DNA from: Roseateles_B sp041906185
GTDB taxonomy: Bacteria; Pseudomonadota; Gammaproteobacteria; Burkholderiales; Burkholderiaceae_C
Assembly (NCBI GenBank): GCA_041906185.1
Contig: JAYRJQ010000010.1
Location: 124,001-188,000 of the forward strand
Direction of reading: 5' to 3'
Length of the DNA stretch: 64,000 nucleotides
Part shown: positions 28,773 through 36,052 of the stretch, piece by piece
Layout of the letters: each line of letters begins with the position of its first letter
How positions within the stretch are numbered: position 1 is the first letter of the stretch
The notes under the pieces: generated by a model
The model's database searches: none
What the model saw: the letters and a program-made list of their open reading frames with translations, nothing else
Told to the model about the DNA's origin: nothing
Program-made: the position numbers and the translations under genes

Positions 28773-29972
28773 ATGAGCCTGCCTCGCCCCTTCAAGAAGC
28801 AAGACCTGACCCCGCTGCTCGCTGGCGCCTGCGCGCTGGCCCTGGCCGCGGGCCCCGCGTTCGCGGCCGACAAGATCAAGGTCGGGATGCTCAGCACCCT
28901 CTCCGGCGCTGGCGCCGGCCTGGGCGTGGACATCCGCGACGGCTTCAACCTCGCGCTCAAGCACAAGGGCGGCAAGCTCGGCGGCCTGCCCGCCGAGGTG
29001 GTGATCGCCGATGATCAGCAGAACCCCGACGTCGCCAAGCAGGCCACCGACCGCCTGCTCAAGCGCGACAAGGTGGACGTGATGACCGGCGTGGTGTTCT
29101 CCAACATCATGCTGGCCGTCGGCCCCGGCATCTTCGACAGCAAGACCCCCTACGTGTCGGCCAACGCCGGCCCCTCGCAGTACGCGGGCGAGCAGTGCAA
29201 CCCCTACTTCTTCAACGTCGCCTGGCAGAACGACAACCTGCATGAGGCCGTCGGCAAGGTGGTGATGGACAAGGGCTTCAAGAAGGTCGTCCTGATCGCG
29301 CCCAACTACCCGGCCGGCAAGGACGCCGTCAACGGCTTCAAGCGCTTCTACAAGGGCGCGGTGGCCGACGAGATCTACACCAAGCTGGGCCAGCTGGACT
29401 ATGCCGCCGAGCTCGCGCAGGCCCGCGCGGCCAAGCCGGACGCGATGTACATCTTCCTGCCCGGCGGCATGGGTATCAACTTCATCAAGCAGTTCGTGGG
29501 CGCGGGGCTCTCGCGGGACATCACGCTCTTCGGCCCTGGCTTCTCGGCGGACGAGGACGTGATCAAGGCGGTGGGCGAGCCGATGCTGGGCATGTTCAAC
29601 AGCTCGCACTGGGCCCACGACATGGACAACGCCGCGAACAAGCAGTTCGTGGCCGACTTCCAGAAGGAGTACGGCCGGCTGCCCTCGCTGTACGCCAGCC
29701 AGGGCTACGACGCCGCGATGCTGATCGACGGCGCCGTGGCGGACGTCAAGGGCAAGGTCGAGGACAAGCCGGCGCTGCTCAAGGCGCTGAAGGCCGCCCA
29801 TTTCACCTCGGTGCGCGGGCCCTTCAAGTTCAACAACAACCAGTACCCCGTCCAGGACTACTACCTGCGCATCATCGGCAAGGACGCCCAGGGTCGCGTG
29901 ACCAACAAGACCCTGGGCAAGATCTTCAGCCAGCATGCGGATGCCTATGCTCCTCTCTGCAAAATGAAGTGA
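28773..29972 (+). CDS. Liv-type ABC transporter substrate-binding protein
   Basis: A 399-residue periplasmic protein. The signal peptide runs to about residue 29 (LLAGACALALAAGPAFA then ADK). The mature part is a type I periplasmic fold: KIKVGMLSTLSGAGAGLGVDIRDGF, DQQNPDVAKQATDRLL and the repeated beta-alpha layout of LivJ/LivK-like proteins. It likely captures anthranilate or another aromatic acid for LivHMGF; relatives with aromatic-acid operons support this but the ligand is inference. Three in-frame ATGs exist (28752, 28761, 28773); GGAG sits 6 nt before 28773. Codons at 28799-28813 carry a perfect 15-mer repeat (QDLTP). Confidence 0.92.
   Translation: MSLPRPFKKQDLTPLLAGACALALAAGPAFAADKIKVGMLSTLSGAGAGLGVDIRDGFNLALKHKGGKLGGLPAEVVIADDQQNPDVAKQATDRLLKRDKVDVMTGVVFSNIMLAVGPGIFDSKTPYVSANAGPSQYAGEQCNPYFFNVAWQNDNLHEAVGKVVMDKGFKKVVLIAPNYPAGKDAVNGFKRFYKGAVADEIYTKLGQLDYAAELAQARAAKPDAMYIFLPGGMGINFIKQFVGAGLSRDITLFGPGFSADEDVIKAVGEPMLGMFNSSHWAHDMDNAANKQFVADFQKEYGRLPSLYASQGYDAAMLIDGAVADVKGKVEDKPALLKALKAAHFTSVRGPFKFNNNQYPVQDYYLRIIGKDAQGRVTNKTLGKIFSQHADAYAPLCKMK
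28799..28813 (-). repeat. Dispersed 15-mer, perfect copy
   Basis: Minus-strand GGGGTCAGGTCTTGC in the signal-peptide codons of the binding-protein gene. Confidence 0.8.
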
Positions 29973-30130
29973 CCCCCCTACCGGCTGCGCCGGCCCCCCA
30001 GGGGGGCGCGCATGTAAGACCGGCGGAGCCGGATCCTCATGCGCCGTGCGGGCGGCCGGCTGGCGCGGCCGGCTTTGGCGGAGGGGCGTCCCTCGCCGGT
30101 TGCGCTGGCCCCATGTTCCCCGCGGCGGGA
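29973..30130. repeat. Hairpin-rich intergenic repeat element (copy 2)
   Basis: Immediately after the binding-protein stop. Hairpins CCGGC-tgc-GCCGG (29981-29993), CCCCCC-a-GGGGGG (29994-30006) and CCGGC-gga-GCCGG (30020-30032) follow one another, with GACCGG...CCGGATCC shared with the 25.6-kb element. No coding frame is supported. Confidence 0.65.
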
Positions 30131-30156
30131 CCTTTTCTTGATCGTGCCTGCATCTG

Positions 30157-31077
30157 ATGGACCTCGTACTCGTTGCTGAACAGCTGCTGAACGGCCTGCA
30201 GTTCGGGCTCATGCTCTTTCTGCTCGCGGCCGGGCTGACGCTGGTGTTCGGGATCATGGACATGATCAACCTGGCGCATGGCTCGCTGTACATGGTCGGC
30301 GCTTATCTGGCGGCGGCGGTGGGCGGGGCGACGGGCAGCTTCGGGCTCGGGCTGCTGGCGGCCGTCGCGGGCACGGCGGTGCTGGGCATGCTGCTGGAAC
30401 TGAGTCTCCTGCGGCGGCTCTACCAGCGGGACCACCTCTCGCAGGTGCTGGCGACGTTCGCGCTGATTCTGATGATCAACGAGGGCGTGCGCATGATCTG
30501 GGGCGAGCAGCCGCTGATGCTCAACACGCCGGCGGCGCTGTCCGGCCCGGTCGAGCTGCTGCCGGGGCTGCTCTATCCGGCCTACCGCCTGCTGATCATC
30601 GCGGTGGGGCTCGCCGTGGCCCTGGCGCTGTGGTGGGGCGTCACGCGGACGCGCGTGGGCATGTGGGTGCGCGCAGGGGCCTCGAACCGGGCGATGGCGC
30701 AGGCGCTGGGCGTGGACATCCGCCGTCTCTTCACGCTGGTGTTCGGCCTCGGCGCGGCCCTGTGCGCGCTGGCGGGCGGGCTGCTGGGGCCGCTGCTGGC
30801 CGTGCAGGTCGGCATGGGCGAGAGCATCCTCATCCTGGCCTTCGTGGTCATCGTGATCGGCGGCATCGGCTCCATCCGCGGGGCGCTGGTCGGCTCGCTG
30901 CTGGTGGGGCTGGTGGACACGGCCAGTCGCACGCTGCTGCCGGCGGCGCTGCGGGCGCTGGCCTCGCCGGAGCTGGCCGCGAGCCTCGGGCCGGCGCTGG
31001 CCTCCATCCTGATCTACGTGCTGATGGCCGGGGTGCTGTTCTGGCGTCCGCAAGGCCTCTTCCCGGCGCGGCGCTGA
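30157..31077 (+). CDS. livH: Liv-type ABC transporter permease (LivH)
   Basis: A 306-residue permease with about eight hydrophobic segments, beginning LLNGLQFGLMLFLLAAGLTLVFG, then NLAHGSLYMVGAYLA (the conserved inner-membrane signature). RVGMWVRAGASNRAMAQALGVDIRR is the cytoplasmic EAA-like loop contacting the ATPases. With livM it forms the channel of the transporter in this operon. It begins 184 bp after the binding-protein gene. Confidence 0.93.
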   Translation: MDLVLVAEQLLNGLQFGLMLFLLAAGLTLVFGIMDMINLAHGSLYMVGAYLAAAVGGATGSFGLGLLAAVAGTAVLGMLLELSLLRRLYQRDHLSQVLATFALILMINEGVRMIWGEQPLMLNTPAALSGPVELLPGLLYPAYRLLIIAVGLAVALALWWGVTRTRVGMWVRAGASNRAMAQALGVDIRRLFTLVFGLGAALCALAGGLLGPLLAVQVGMGESILILAFVVIVIGGIGSIRGALVGSLLVGLVDTASRTLLPAALRALASPELAASLGPALASILIYVLMAGVLFWRPQGLFPARR

Positions 31078-31131
31078 GCGCGGTCCGACACTCCGACAAA
31101 TCCCCGAACGAATCCCCGAACGAAGCAACGC

Positions 31132-32163
31132 ATGAGCGCCTCCTCCCTCTCCACCGCCAAGCCGCTGCGGCTCGACCACCCCGGGCTGGGCCCACGGGGT
31201 CAGGTCTTGCTGCTGGCCCTGCTGGCGGGCCTGCCCTGGCTGCTGCAGCTGCTGGGCCTGGAGTTCTACACCGTGGTCGCGACGCGCGTCCTGATCTTCG
31301 CCATCGCCGCCAGCAGCCTCAACCTCATCCTGGGCTTCGGCGGGCTGGTGAGCTTCGGTCATGCCGCCTTCATGGGGCTGGGCGGCTATGCGGTCGGGGC
31401 GCTGACGAACGGCGGTGGCCTGGGCCAGCAGGCGCTGCTGGCCTGGCCGCTGGCGATGGCGGTGAGCGCCAGCGCGGCCGCCCTGGTGGCCTTCGTGGCG
31501 CTGCGCACGCGGGGCGTGTACTTCATCATGATCACGCTGGCCTTCGCGCAGATGTTCTATTACCTGATGGTCTCGCTGCGGGCCTACGGCGGGGACGACG
31601 GCCTGCCGCTGCCGCAGCGCTCGCTGCTGCCGGGCGTCGATCTCAAGGACGACACCCACTTCTACCTGTGCGTGCTCGCCTGCTTCGCGCTGTGCATGGG
31701 CGGCCTGCAGCGCCTGCTCAATTCGCCCTTCGGCCTGCTGCTGCAGGGCGTGCGCGAGAACGAGGCCCGCATGCGCGCGCTGGGGGCGCCGATCTTCAGC
31801 CTGCAGGCCAGTGCCTTCATCCTGGCCGGTGCGCAAGCCGGGCTGGCCGGGGCGCTGCTGGCCAATCTCAATGGCCTGGTGAGCCCGCAGATGCTGCATT
31901 GGTCGCAATCCGGCCAGCTGATGGTGATGGTGATCCTGGGCGGCGCCGGCGCGCTGTGGGGCGGCCCGCTGGGCGCCGCCGTCTTCCTGCTGCTCGAGGA
32001 GCTGCTGTCGGCCTACACCCTGCACTGGCAGATGGCGCTCGGCGCGCTGCTGCTGACGGTGGTGATGGTCGCGCCGAAGGGCCTCGCGGGTCTCGCGGAC
32101 GCCTTGCGCGAGGCGTGGCGGGCCCGGCGCCGTGCTCGTGAAGGGGAGGGCGCCCATGGCTGA
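31132..32163 (+). CDS. livM: Liv-type ABC transporter permease (LivM)
   Basis: A 343-residue permease with roughly nine membrane segments; AASSLNLILGFGGLVSFGHAAFMGLGGYA is the LivM signature and GVRENEARMRALG the cytoplasmic coupling loop. The C-terminus (REAWRARRRAREGEGAHG) is short and basic. It overlaps livG by 8 bp. A perfect 15-mer repeat (31196-31210) encodes RGQVLL within the N-terminal region before the first helix. Confidence 0.93.
   Translation: MSASSLSTAKPLRLDHPGLGPRGQVLLLALLAGLPWLLQLLGLEFYTVVATRVLIFAIAASSLNLILGFGGLVSFGHAAFMGLGGYAVGALTNGGGLGQQALLAWPLAMAVSASAAALVAFVALRTRGVYFIMITLAFAQMFYYLMVSLRAYGGDDGLPLPQRSLLPGVDLKDDTHFYLCVLACFALCMGGLQRLLNSPFGLLLQGVRENEARMRALGAPIFSLQASAFILAGAQAGLAGALLANLNGLVSPQMLHWSQSGQLMVMVILGGAGALWGGPLGAAVFLLLEELLSAYTLHWQMALGALLLTVVMVAPKGLAGLADALREAWRARRRAREGEGAHG
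31196..31210 (+). repeat. Dispersed 15-mer, perfect copy
   Basis: GGGGTCAGGTCTTGC inside livM. Confidence 0.8.
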
Positions 32164-32932
32164 GCTCCTGCGGGTCGAATCCCTCGTCAAGACCTTCGGC
32201 GCCCTGCGCGCCACGGACGAGGCCAGCTTCGAGGTGATGGAGGGCGAGGTGCATGCGCTCATCGGCCCGAACGGCGCCGGCAAGACCACGCTGATCCACC
32301 AGATCGCCGGCAGCCTGCGCCCCGACAGCGGCCGCATCCACTTCCGCGGGCAAGACCTGGCCCCCTTCGGCATGGCCGCACGCGTGCAGGCCGGGCTCGT
32401 TCGCAGCCACCAGATCACCAGCATCTTTGCGCGCTGCAGCGTGCTGGACAACCTCGTGCTGGCGGTCCAGACCCGCCGCGGTGGCGCCCACCAGTGGTGG
32501 CAGGCCCGCCGGCATCAGATCGTGGTGATGGCCGAGGCCGAGGCGCTGGCGCAGAAGGTCGGTCTGAGCGCGCAGCTGGATCGCGCGGCCGGCAGCCTCT
32601 CGCATGCCGAGCAGCGCCAGCTGGAGATCGGCCTGGCGCTGGCCGCCAAGCCGCGCCTGCTGCTGCTGGACGAGCCGATGGCGGGCATGGGGCCGGACGA
32701 GTCCGAGCGCATGCTGGAGCTGCTGCAGCTGCTGCGCCTGAACATGACGCTGCTGCTGGTGGAGCATGACATGGACGCCGTCTTCCGCCTGGCCACGCGC
32801 ATCTCGGTGCTGGTGGGCGGGCGCGTGATCGCCACGGGCGCGCCCGAGCAGATCCGCAGCCACGCCGGTGTGCGCGAGGCCTATCTCGGCGACGAGATGC
32901 CCGCCCACGTCACGCAGGAGGTGAGCCCATGA
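32156..32932 (+). CDS. livG: Liv-type ABC transporter ATPase (LivG)
   Basis: A 258-residue ATP-binding protein. Walker A GPNGAGKTT, signature-like LSHAEQRQLEIG, Walker B RLLLLDEPMAGM and switch VEHDMDAVF are all present. It powers the Liv-type transporter of this operon. GGGGAGGG before ATG 32156 decides the start, which lies inside the 3' end of livM. Codons at 32350-32364 hold a 15-mer repeat match (GQDLAP). The stop overlaps livF (ATGA). Confidence 0.94.
   Translation: MAELLRVESLVKTFGALRATDEASFEVMEGEVHALIGPNGAGKTTLIHQIAGSLRPDSGRIHFRGQDLAPFGMAARVQAGLVRSHQITSIFARCSVLDNLVLAVQTRRGGAHQWWQARRHQIVVMAEAEALAQKVGLSAQLDRAAGSLSHAEQRQLEIGLALAAKPRLLLLDEPMAGMGPDESERMLELLQLLRLNMTLLLVEHDMDAVFRLATRISVLVGGRVIATGAPEQIRSHAGVREAYLGDEMPAHVTQEVSP
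32350..32364 (-). repeat. Dispersed 15-mer, variant
   Basis: Minus-strand GGGGCCAGGTCTTGC inside livG. Confidence 0.7.
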
Positions 32933-33642
32933 GCGAGACGGTGCTGGAGGTGCGAGGCCTCGAGGCGGCCTACGGGCGCAGCCCGGTGCTGTTCGGCGTG
33001 GACCTCCTGGTGCGCGAGGGCGAGGTGCGCTCGCTGCTGGGTCGCAACGGCATGGGCAAGAGCAGCCTGATCAAGTGCCTCGTCGGCTGGCTGAAGCCCA
33101 GCGCCGGGCGCATCCGCCTGTGCGGCGAGGACGTCACCGGCTGGGCGCCCGAGCGCATCGCGCGCCAGGGGCTGGCGCTCGTGCCGGAGGGGCGGCAGAT
33201 CTTCCCCAACCTGAGCGTCGAGGAGAACCTCGTCGCCTTCGCGGCCAACCGTCGCGGCCTGGTCGAGCCCTGGACGCTCGACCGTGTCTACGAGGCCTTC
33301 CCGCGGCTGGCGGAGCGGCGGCACCACGGCGGCGCGCAGCTCTCCGGCGGCGAGCAGCAGCTGCTGGCCATCGCCCGCGCGCTCATGACCAACCCGCAGC
33401 TGCTGATCCTGGACGAGGCCACCGAGGGCCTGGCGCCGCTCGTGCGCGAGGAGATCTGGCGTGTGCTGAACCAGCTCCGCGCCCGCGGGCAGACGATCCT
33501 GGTGGTCGACAAGTACGTCCAGCGTCTCGTGCGCCTGGGCGACGCCCATCACATCATGGAGCGCGGCCGGGTCGTCTGGCAGGGCGACTCCGCGGCGCTC
33601 GAGGCCGACCCGGGCCTGTGGGAGCGCCACCTCGGCGTGTGA
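32929..33642 (+). CDS. livF: Liv-type ABC transporter ATPase (LivF)
   Basis: A 237-residue ATP-binding protein: Walker A GRNGMGKSS, signature LSGGEQQLLAIAR, Walker B QLLILDEATEGL. It pairs with LivG to energise transport. The order LivH-LivM-LivG-LivF after a binding protein makes the transporter complete. Translation is coupled to livG, and the thioesterase gene starts 7 bp downstream. Confidence 0.94.
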   Translation: MSETVLEVRGLEAAYGRSPVLFGVDLLVREGEVRSLLGRNGMGKSSLIKCLVGWLKPSAGRIRLCGEDVTGWAPERIARQGLALVPEGRQIFPNLSVEENLVAFAANRRGLVEPWTLDRVYEAFPRLAERRHHGGAQLSGGEQQLLAIARALMTNPQLLILDEATEGLAPLVREEIWRVLNQLRARGQTILVVDKYVQRLVRLGDAHHIMERGRVVWQGDSAALEADPGLWERHLGV

Positions 33643-33649
33643 GGACCGC

Positions 33650-34099
33650 ATGACTGACCCCGCCACCCCCCGCTTCGTCTTCGCCCGCGAGGAGCGCGTG
33701 CGCTTCGGCCACTGCGATCCGGCCGGCATCGTGTTCTACCCGCGCTACTACGAGATGCTCAACGCCGTGGTGGAGGATTTCTTCACCCTCGGCCTTGGCA
33801 TCCCCTTCGACCAGCTGCTCGGCCCGCGCCGGGTGGGGCTGCCCACCGTGCAGCTCGACAGCGGCTTCGAGCGCATCAGCCGCATGGGCGACGTGCTCGT
33901 GCAGCGCGTGTCCATCGAGCATCTCGGGCGCAGCTCGCTGCGCCTCTTCCATCACTACGAGGGCCCCGACGGACGTCGGGCCTGGTTCCGCCAGTCGCTG
34001 GTCTGCACGTCCCTGGAGACCCACCGTGCCCAGCCTCTGCCCGACGACGTTCGCAGCGCCTTGCTCGCCTTGGGCGGCCTGCAGGAAAGCACCCCATGA
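33650..34099 (+). CDS. 4-hydroxybenzoyl-CoA-type thioesterase
   Basis: A 149-residue hot-dog thioesterase. RFGHCDPAGIVFYPRYYEMLN carries the aspartate that marks the 4-hydroxybenzoyl-CoA thioesterase type; a hydrophobic helix and SIEHLGRSSLRLFHHY follow. It could release CoA from a dead-end aromatic thioester, or hydrolyse a pathway product, and thereby protect the CoA pool. It shares an ATGA overlap with the Rid gene. Exact substrate is inference. Confidence 0.9.
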   Translation: MTDPATPRFVFAREERVRFGHCDPAGIVFYPRYYEMLNAVVEDFFTLGLGIPFDQLLGPRRVGLPTVQLDSGFERISRMGDVLVQRVSIEHLGRSSLRLFHHYEGPDGRRAWFRQSLVCTSLETHRAQPLPDDVRSALLALGGLQESTP

Positions 34100-34503
34100 G
34101 CACCACTCCCAAGACCGTTCTCCAGCCCGCTGACTGGGCCGCGCCCAAGGGCTATGCCAATGGTGTGGCCGCCAGCGGCCGGCAGATCTTCGTCGCCGGC
34201 CAGATCGGCTGGAACGCGCAGTGCCAGTTCGAGAGCGACGACTTCGTTGATCAGGTCCGCCAGGCCCTGCTGAACATCAAGGCCGTGCTCGCCGCGGGCG
34301 GCGCCGGGCCCGAACACATCTGCCGCATGACCTGGTATGTGCTCGACAAGCGCGAATACCTGGCCCGCGGTCGCGAGGTGGGTCAGGTCTACCGCGAGGT
34401 CCTGGGCCGCGAGTACTGCGTCGCCATGAGCGCGGTGCAGGTGGCCGCCCTGATGGAGGACCGGGCGAAGGTGGAGATCGAGGTGACGGCGGTGGTGGGC
34501 TGA
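34096..34503 (+). CDS. Rid-family (YjgF/YER057c) protein, possible enamine deaminase
   Basis: A 135-residue protein of the RidA superfamily. GRQIFVAGQIGWN and DQVRQALLNIKAVLAAGGAGPEHICRMTWYV are family signatures. Archetypal RidA has PARxxVEV with a catalytic arginine; here that segment reads YCVAMSAVQVAAL, with methionine at the arginine position, so it belongs to another Rid subfamily. Rid proteins hydrolyse enamines and imines (RidA with 2-aminoacrylate; a YjgF-family protein is a 2-aminomuconate deaminase). As the last gene of this operon it may deaminate the enamine formed by the monooxygenase/reductase. That assignment is a hypothesis. Confidence 0.88.
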   Translation: MSTTPKTVLQPADWAAPKGYANGVAASGRQIFVAGQIGWNAQCQFESDDFVDQVRQALLNIKAVLAAGGAGPEHICRMTWYVLDKREYLARGREVGQVYREVLGREYCVAMSAVQVAALMEDRAKVEIEVTAVVG

Positions 34504-34585
34504 GCGATCCCGTTCGGGAGGCCGGCGCGGCCGGGGCGTATCCTGACGCGAGGCGGCCCGTCGGCATGCCACGAGGAGAACGGGC

Positions 34586-35818
34586 ATGACAGGGGACGGT
34601 CCATCAGGCAAGCGGCAGCCGGTGCGCGGCCTCGTGAAGCTCACGGCCCAGGCCACGCTGGGGCTGGCCGATCTGGTGGAGGCGGTGCATGCCCGCGTGC
34701 TGCAGGGGCCGCTGGCCGCCGGGCCCGACGCCGGGAACCGCACCGGCGGGCTGACGGGGCTGGTCTACCGCAGCATCCGCGGGGTGACACGGCTCGCGGG
34801 GGCCGGCGCGGACGAGTTGCTGGGCCTGCTGGAGCCCGCACTCGGGGCGGGCGGGGCCTTCCCGCAAGGCGACGCACTGGTCTCGGCGCTCAACGGGGTG
34901 CTGGGCGATCACCTCGAGCGCACGCACAACCCGCTGGCGTTGCCCATGCGCCTGCGTGCGTGCGGGCATGACCTGGCACTGACCCCGGCCGACCTCGCCG
35001 CCGCGCTGCCCAAGGCGGGTGGCGCACCGCTGGTGCTGATCCATGGCCTGTGCATGAACGACCTGCAGTGGCGCAGCGCCGGCACGGGGCACGACCACGG
35101 CGCGGCCCTCGCGCGGGACCTCGGCTTCACGCCGCTCTACCTGCGCTACAACACCGGCCTGCACGTCTCCCGCAATGGTGAGGCGCTGGCGGCGCTGCTG
35201 GAAGAGCTCGTGACGCACTGGCCCGTGCCGCTGCGGCAGCTGACCCTGCTGGGCCACAGCATGGGCGGCCTGGTCGCCCGCAGCGCCCTGCACCAGGGCA
35301 CCCTGGCCGGCCATCGGTGGCCTGGCCTCGTGGGCGACCTGATCTGCCTCGGAGCGCCCCATCACGGTGCCCCACTGGAGCGGCTGGGGCACTGGTTCGA
35401 GCGCCTGCTCGGCCAGACGCCCTACGCCGCACCCTTTGCACGGCTGGGGCGGCTGCGCAGCGAGGGCATCACGGACTTGCGTCACGGCAGCGTGCTGGCG
35501 GCGGACTGGCAGGGTCGCGATCGCTTCGCCCATGTGCCGGCCGTCCCGGGTCACCTGCCGCTGCCGGCCTCGGTCCGCTGCTACGCCGTGGCGGGCAGCC
35601 TGGGGGCGGAACGCCGGAACCTCAAGACCCGCGTGCTGGGGGATGGCCTGGTGCCGCTGGACAGCGCGCTGGGGCGCCATCGCGACCCGCAGCGCACGCT
35701 GGCCTTTGCGCCCGACCGGCAGTGGGTCGCCCAGGGCGTCGGCCATCTGGCGCTGCTCGAGGATGCCGCGGTGTACGCGCAGCTGCTGCAGTGGCTGCGG
35801 CCCTGGCAAGCGGCCTGA
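34586..35818 (+). CDS. Alpha/beta hydrolase, PGAP1/lipase-like
   Basis: A 410-residue protein. The core starts at LVLIHGLCMNDLQWRS (about 149-165, oxyanion region) and has the nucleophile elbow GHSMGGLVAR; VGDLICLGAPHHGAPLERLG is typical of PGAP1/lipase-type hydrolases, and the probable catalytic histidine is in GVGHLALL near the end. An N-terminal helical region of ~110 residues is unrecognised. No signal peptide is evident, so probably cytoplasmic or membrane-associated. The substrate is unknown. It lies 82 bp after the Rid gene, with GAGGAG before the ATG, and may be a separate unit. Confidence 0.85.
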   Translation: MTGDGPSGKRQPVRGLVKLTAQATLGLADLVEAVHARVLQGPLAAGPDAGNRTGGLTGLVYRSIRGVTRLAGAGADELLGLLEPALGAGGAFPQGDALVSALNGVLGDHLERTHNPLALPMRLRACGHDLALTPADLAAALPKAGGAPLVLIHGLCMNDLQWRSAGTGHDHGAALARDLGFTPLYLRYNTGLHVSRNGEALAALLEELVTHWPVPLRQLTLLGHSMGGLVARSALHQGTLAGHRWPGLVGDLICLGAPHHGAPLERLGHWFERLLGQTPYAAPFARLGRLRSEGITDLRHGSVLAADWQGRDRFAHVPAVPGHLPLPASVRCYAVAGSLGAERRNLKTRVLGDGLVPLDSALGRHRDPQRTLAFAPDRQWVAQGVGHLALLEDAAVYAQLLQWLRPWQAA

Positions 35819-35822
35819 GCTG

Positions 35823-35837
35823 GGGGTCAGGTCTTGC
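35823..35837 (+). repeat. Dispersed 15-mer, perfect copy
   Basis: GGGGTCAGGTCTTGC just after the lipase-like gene stop. Confidence 0.8.
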
Positions 35838-36052
35838 GTCATCCGGCGCGAGGCCAGGGATGGTGCGGACGTCTGCAGATGGGACGGCTTTGTGACGGAC
35901 CCCAATTCGGGGGAGCCGGGCGGGCCTGCGCAGCGGTGAAAATCGGGCCCCCGCTGAGATCGCTCAAATGAACGAAGGCAGCGGCCCCGATACTTGCAAC
36001 CCCCGACCGGCCCACTCGGCCGGTCCCGCCCGACCCTCCCGGAAATCCGCCC

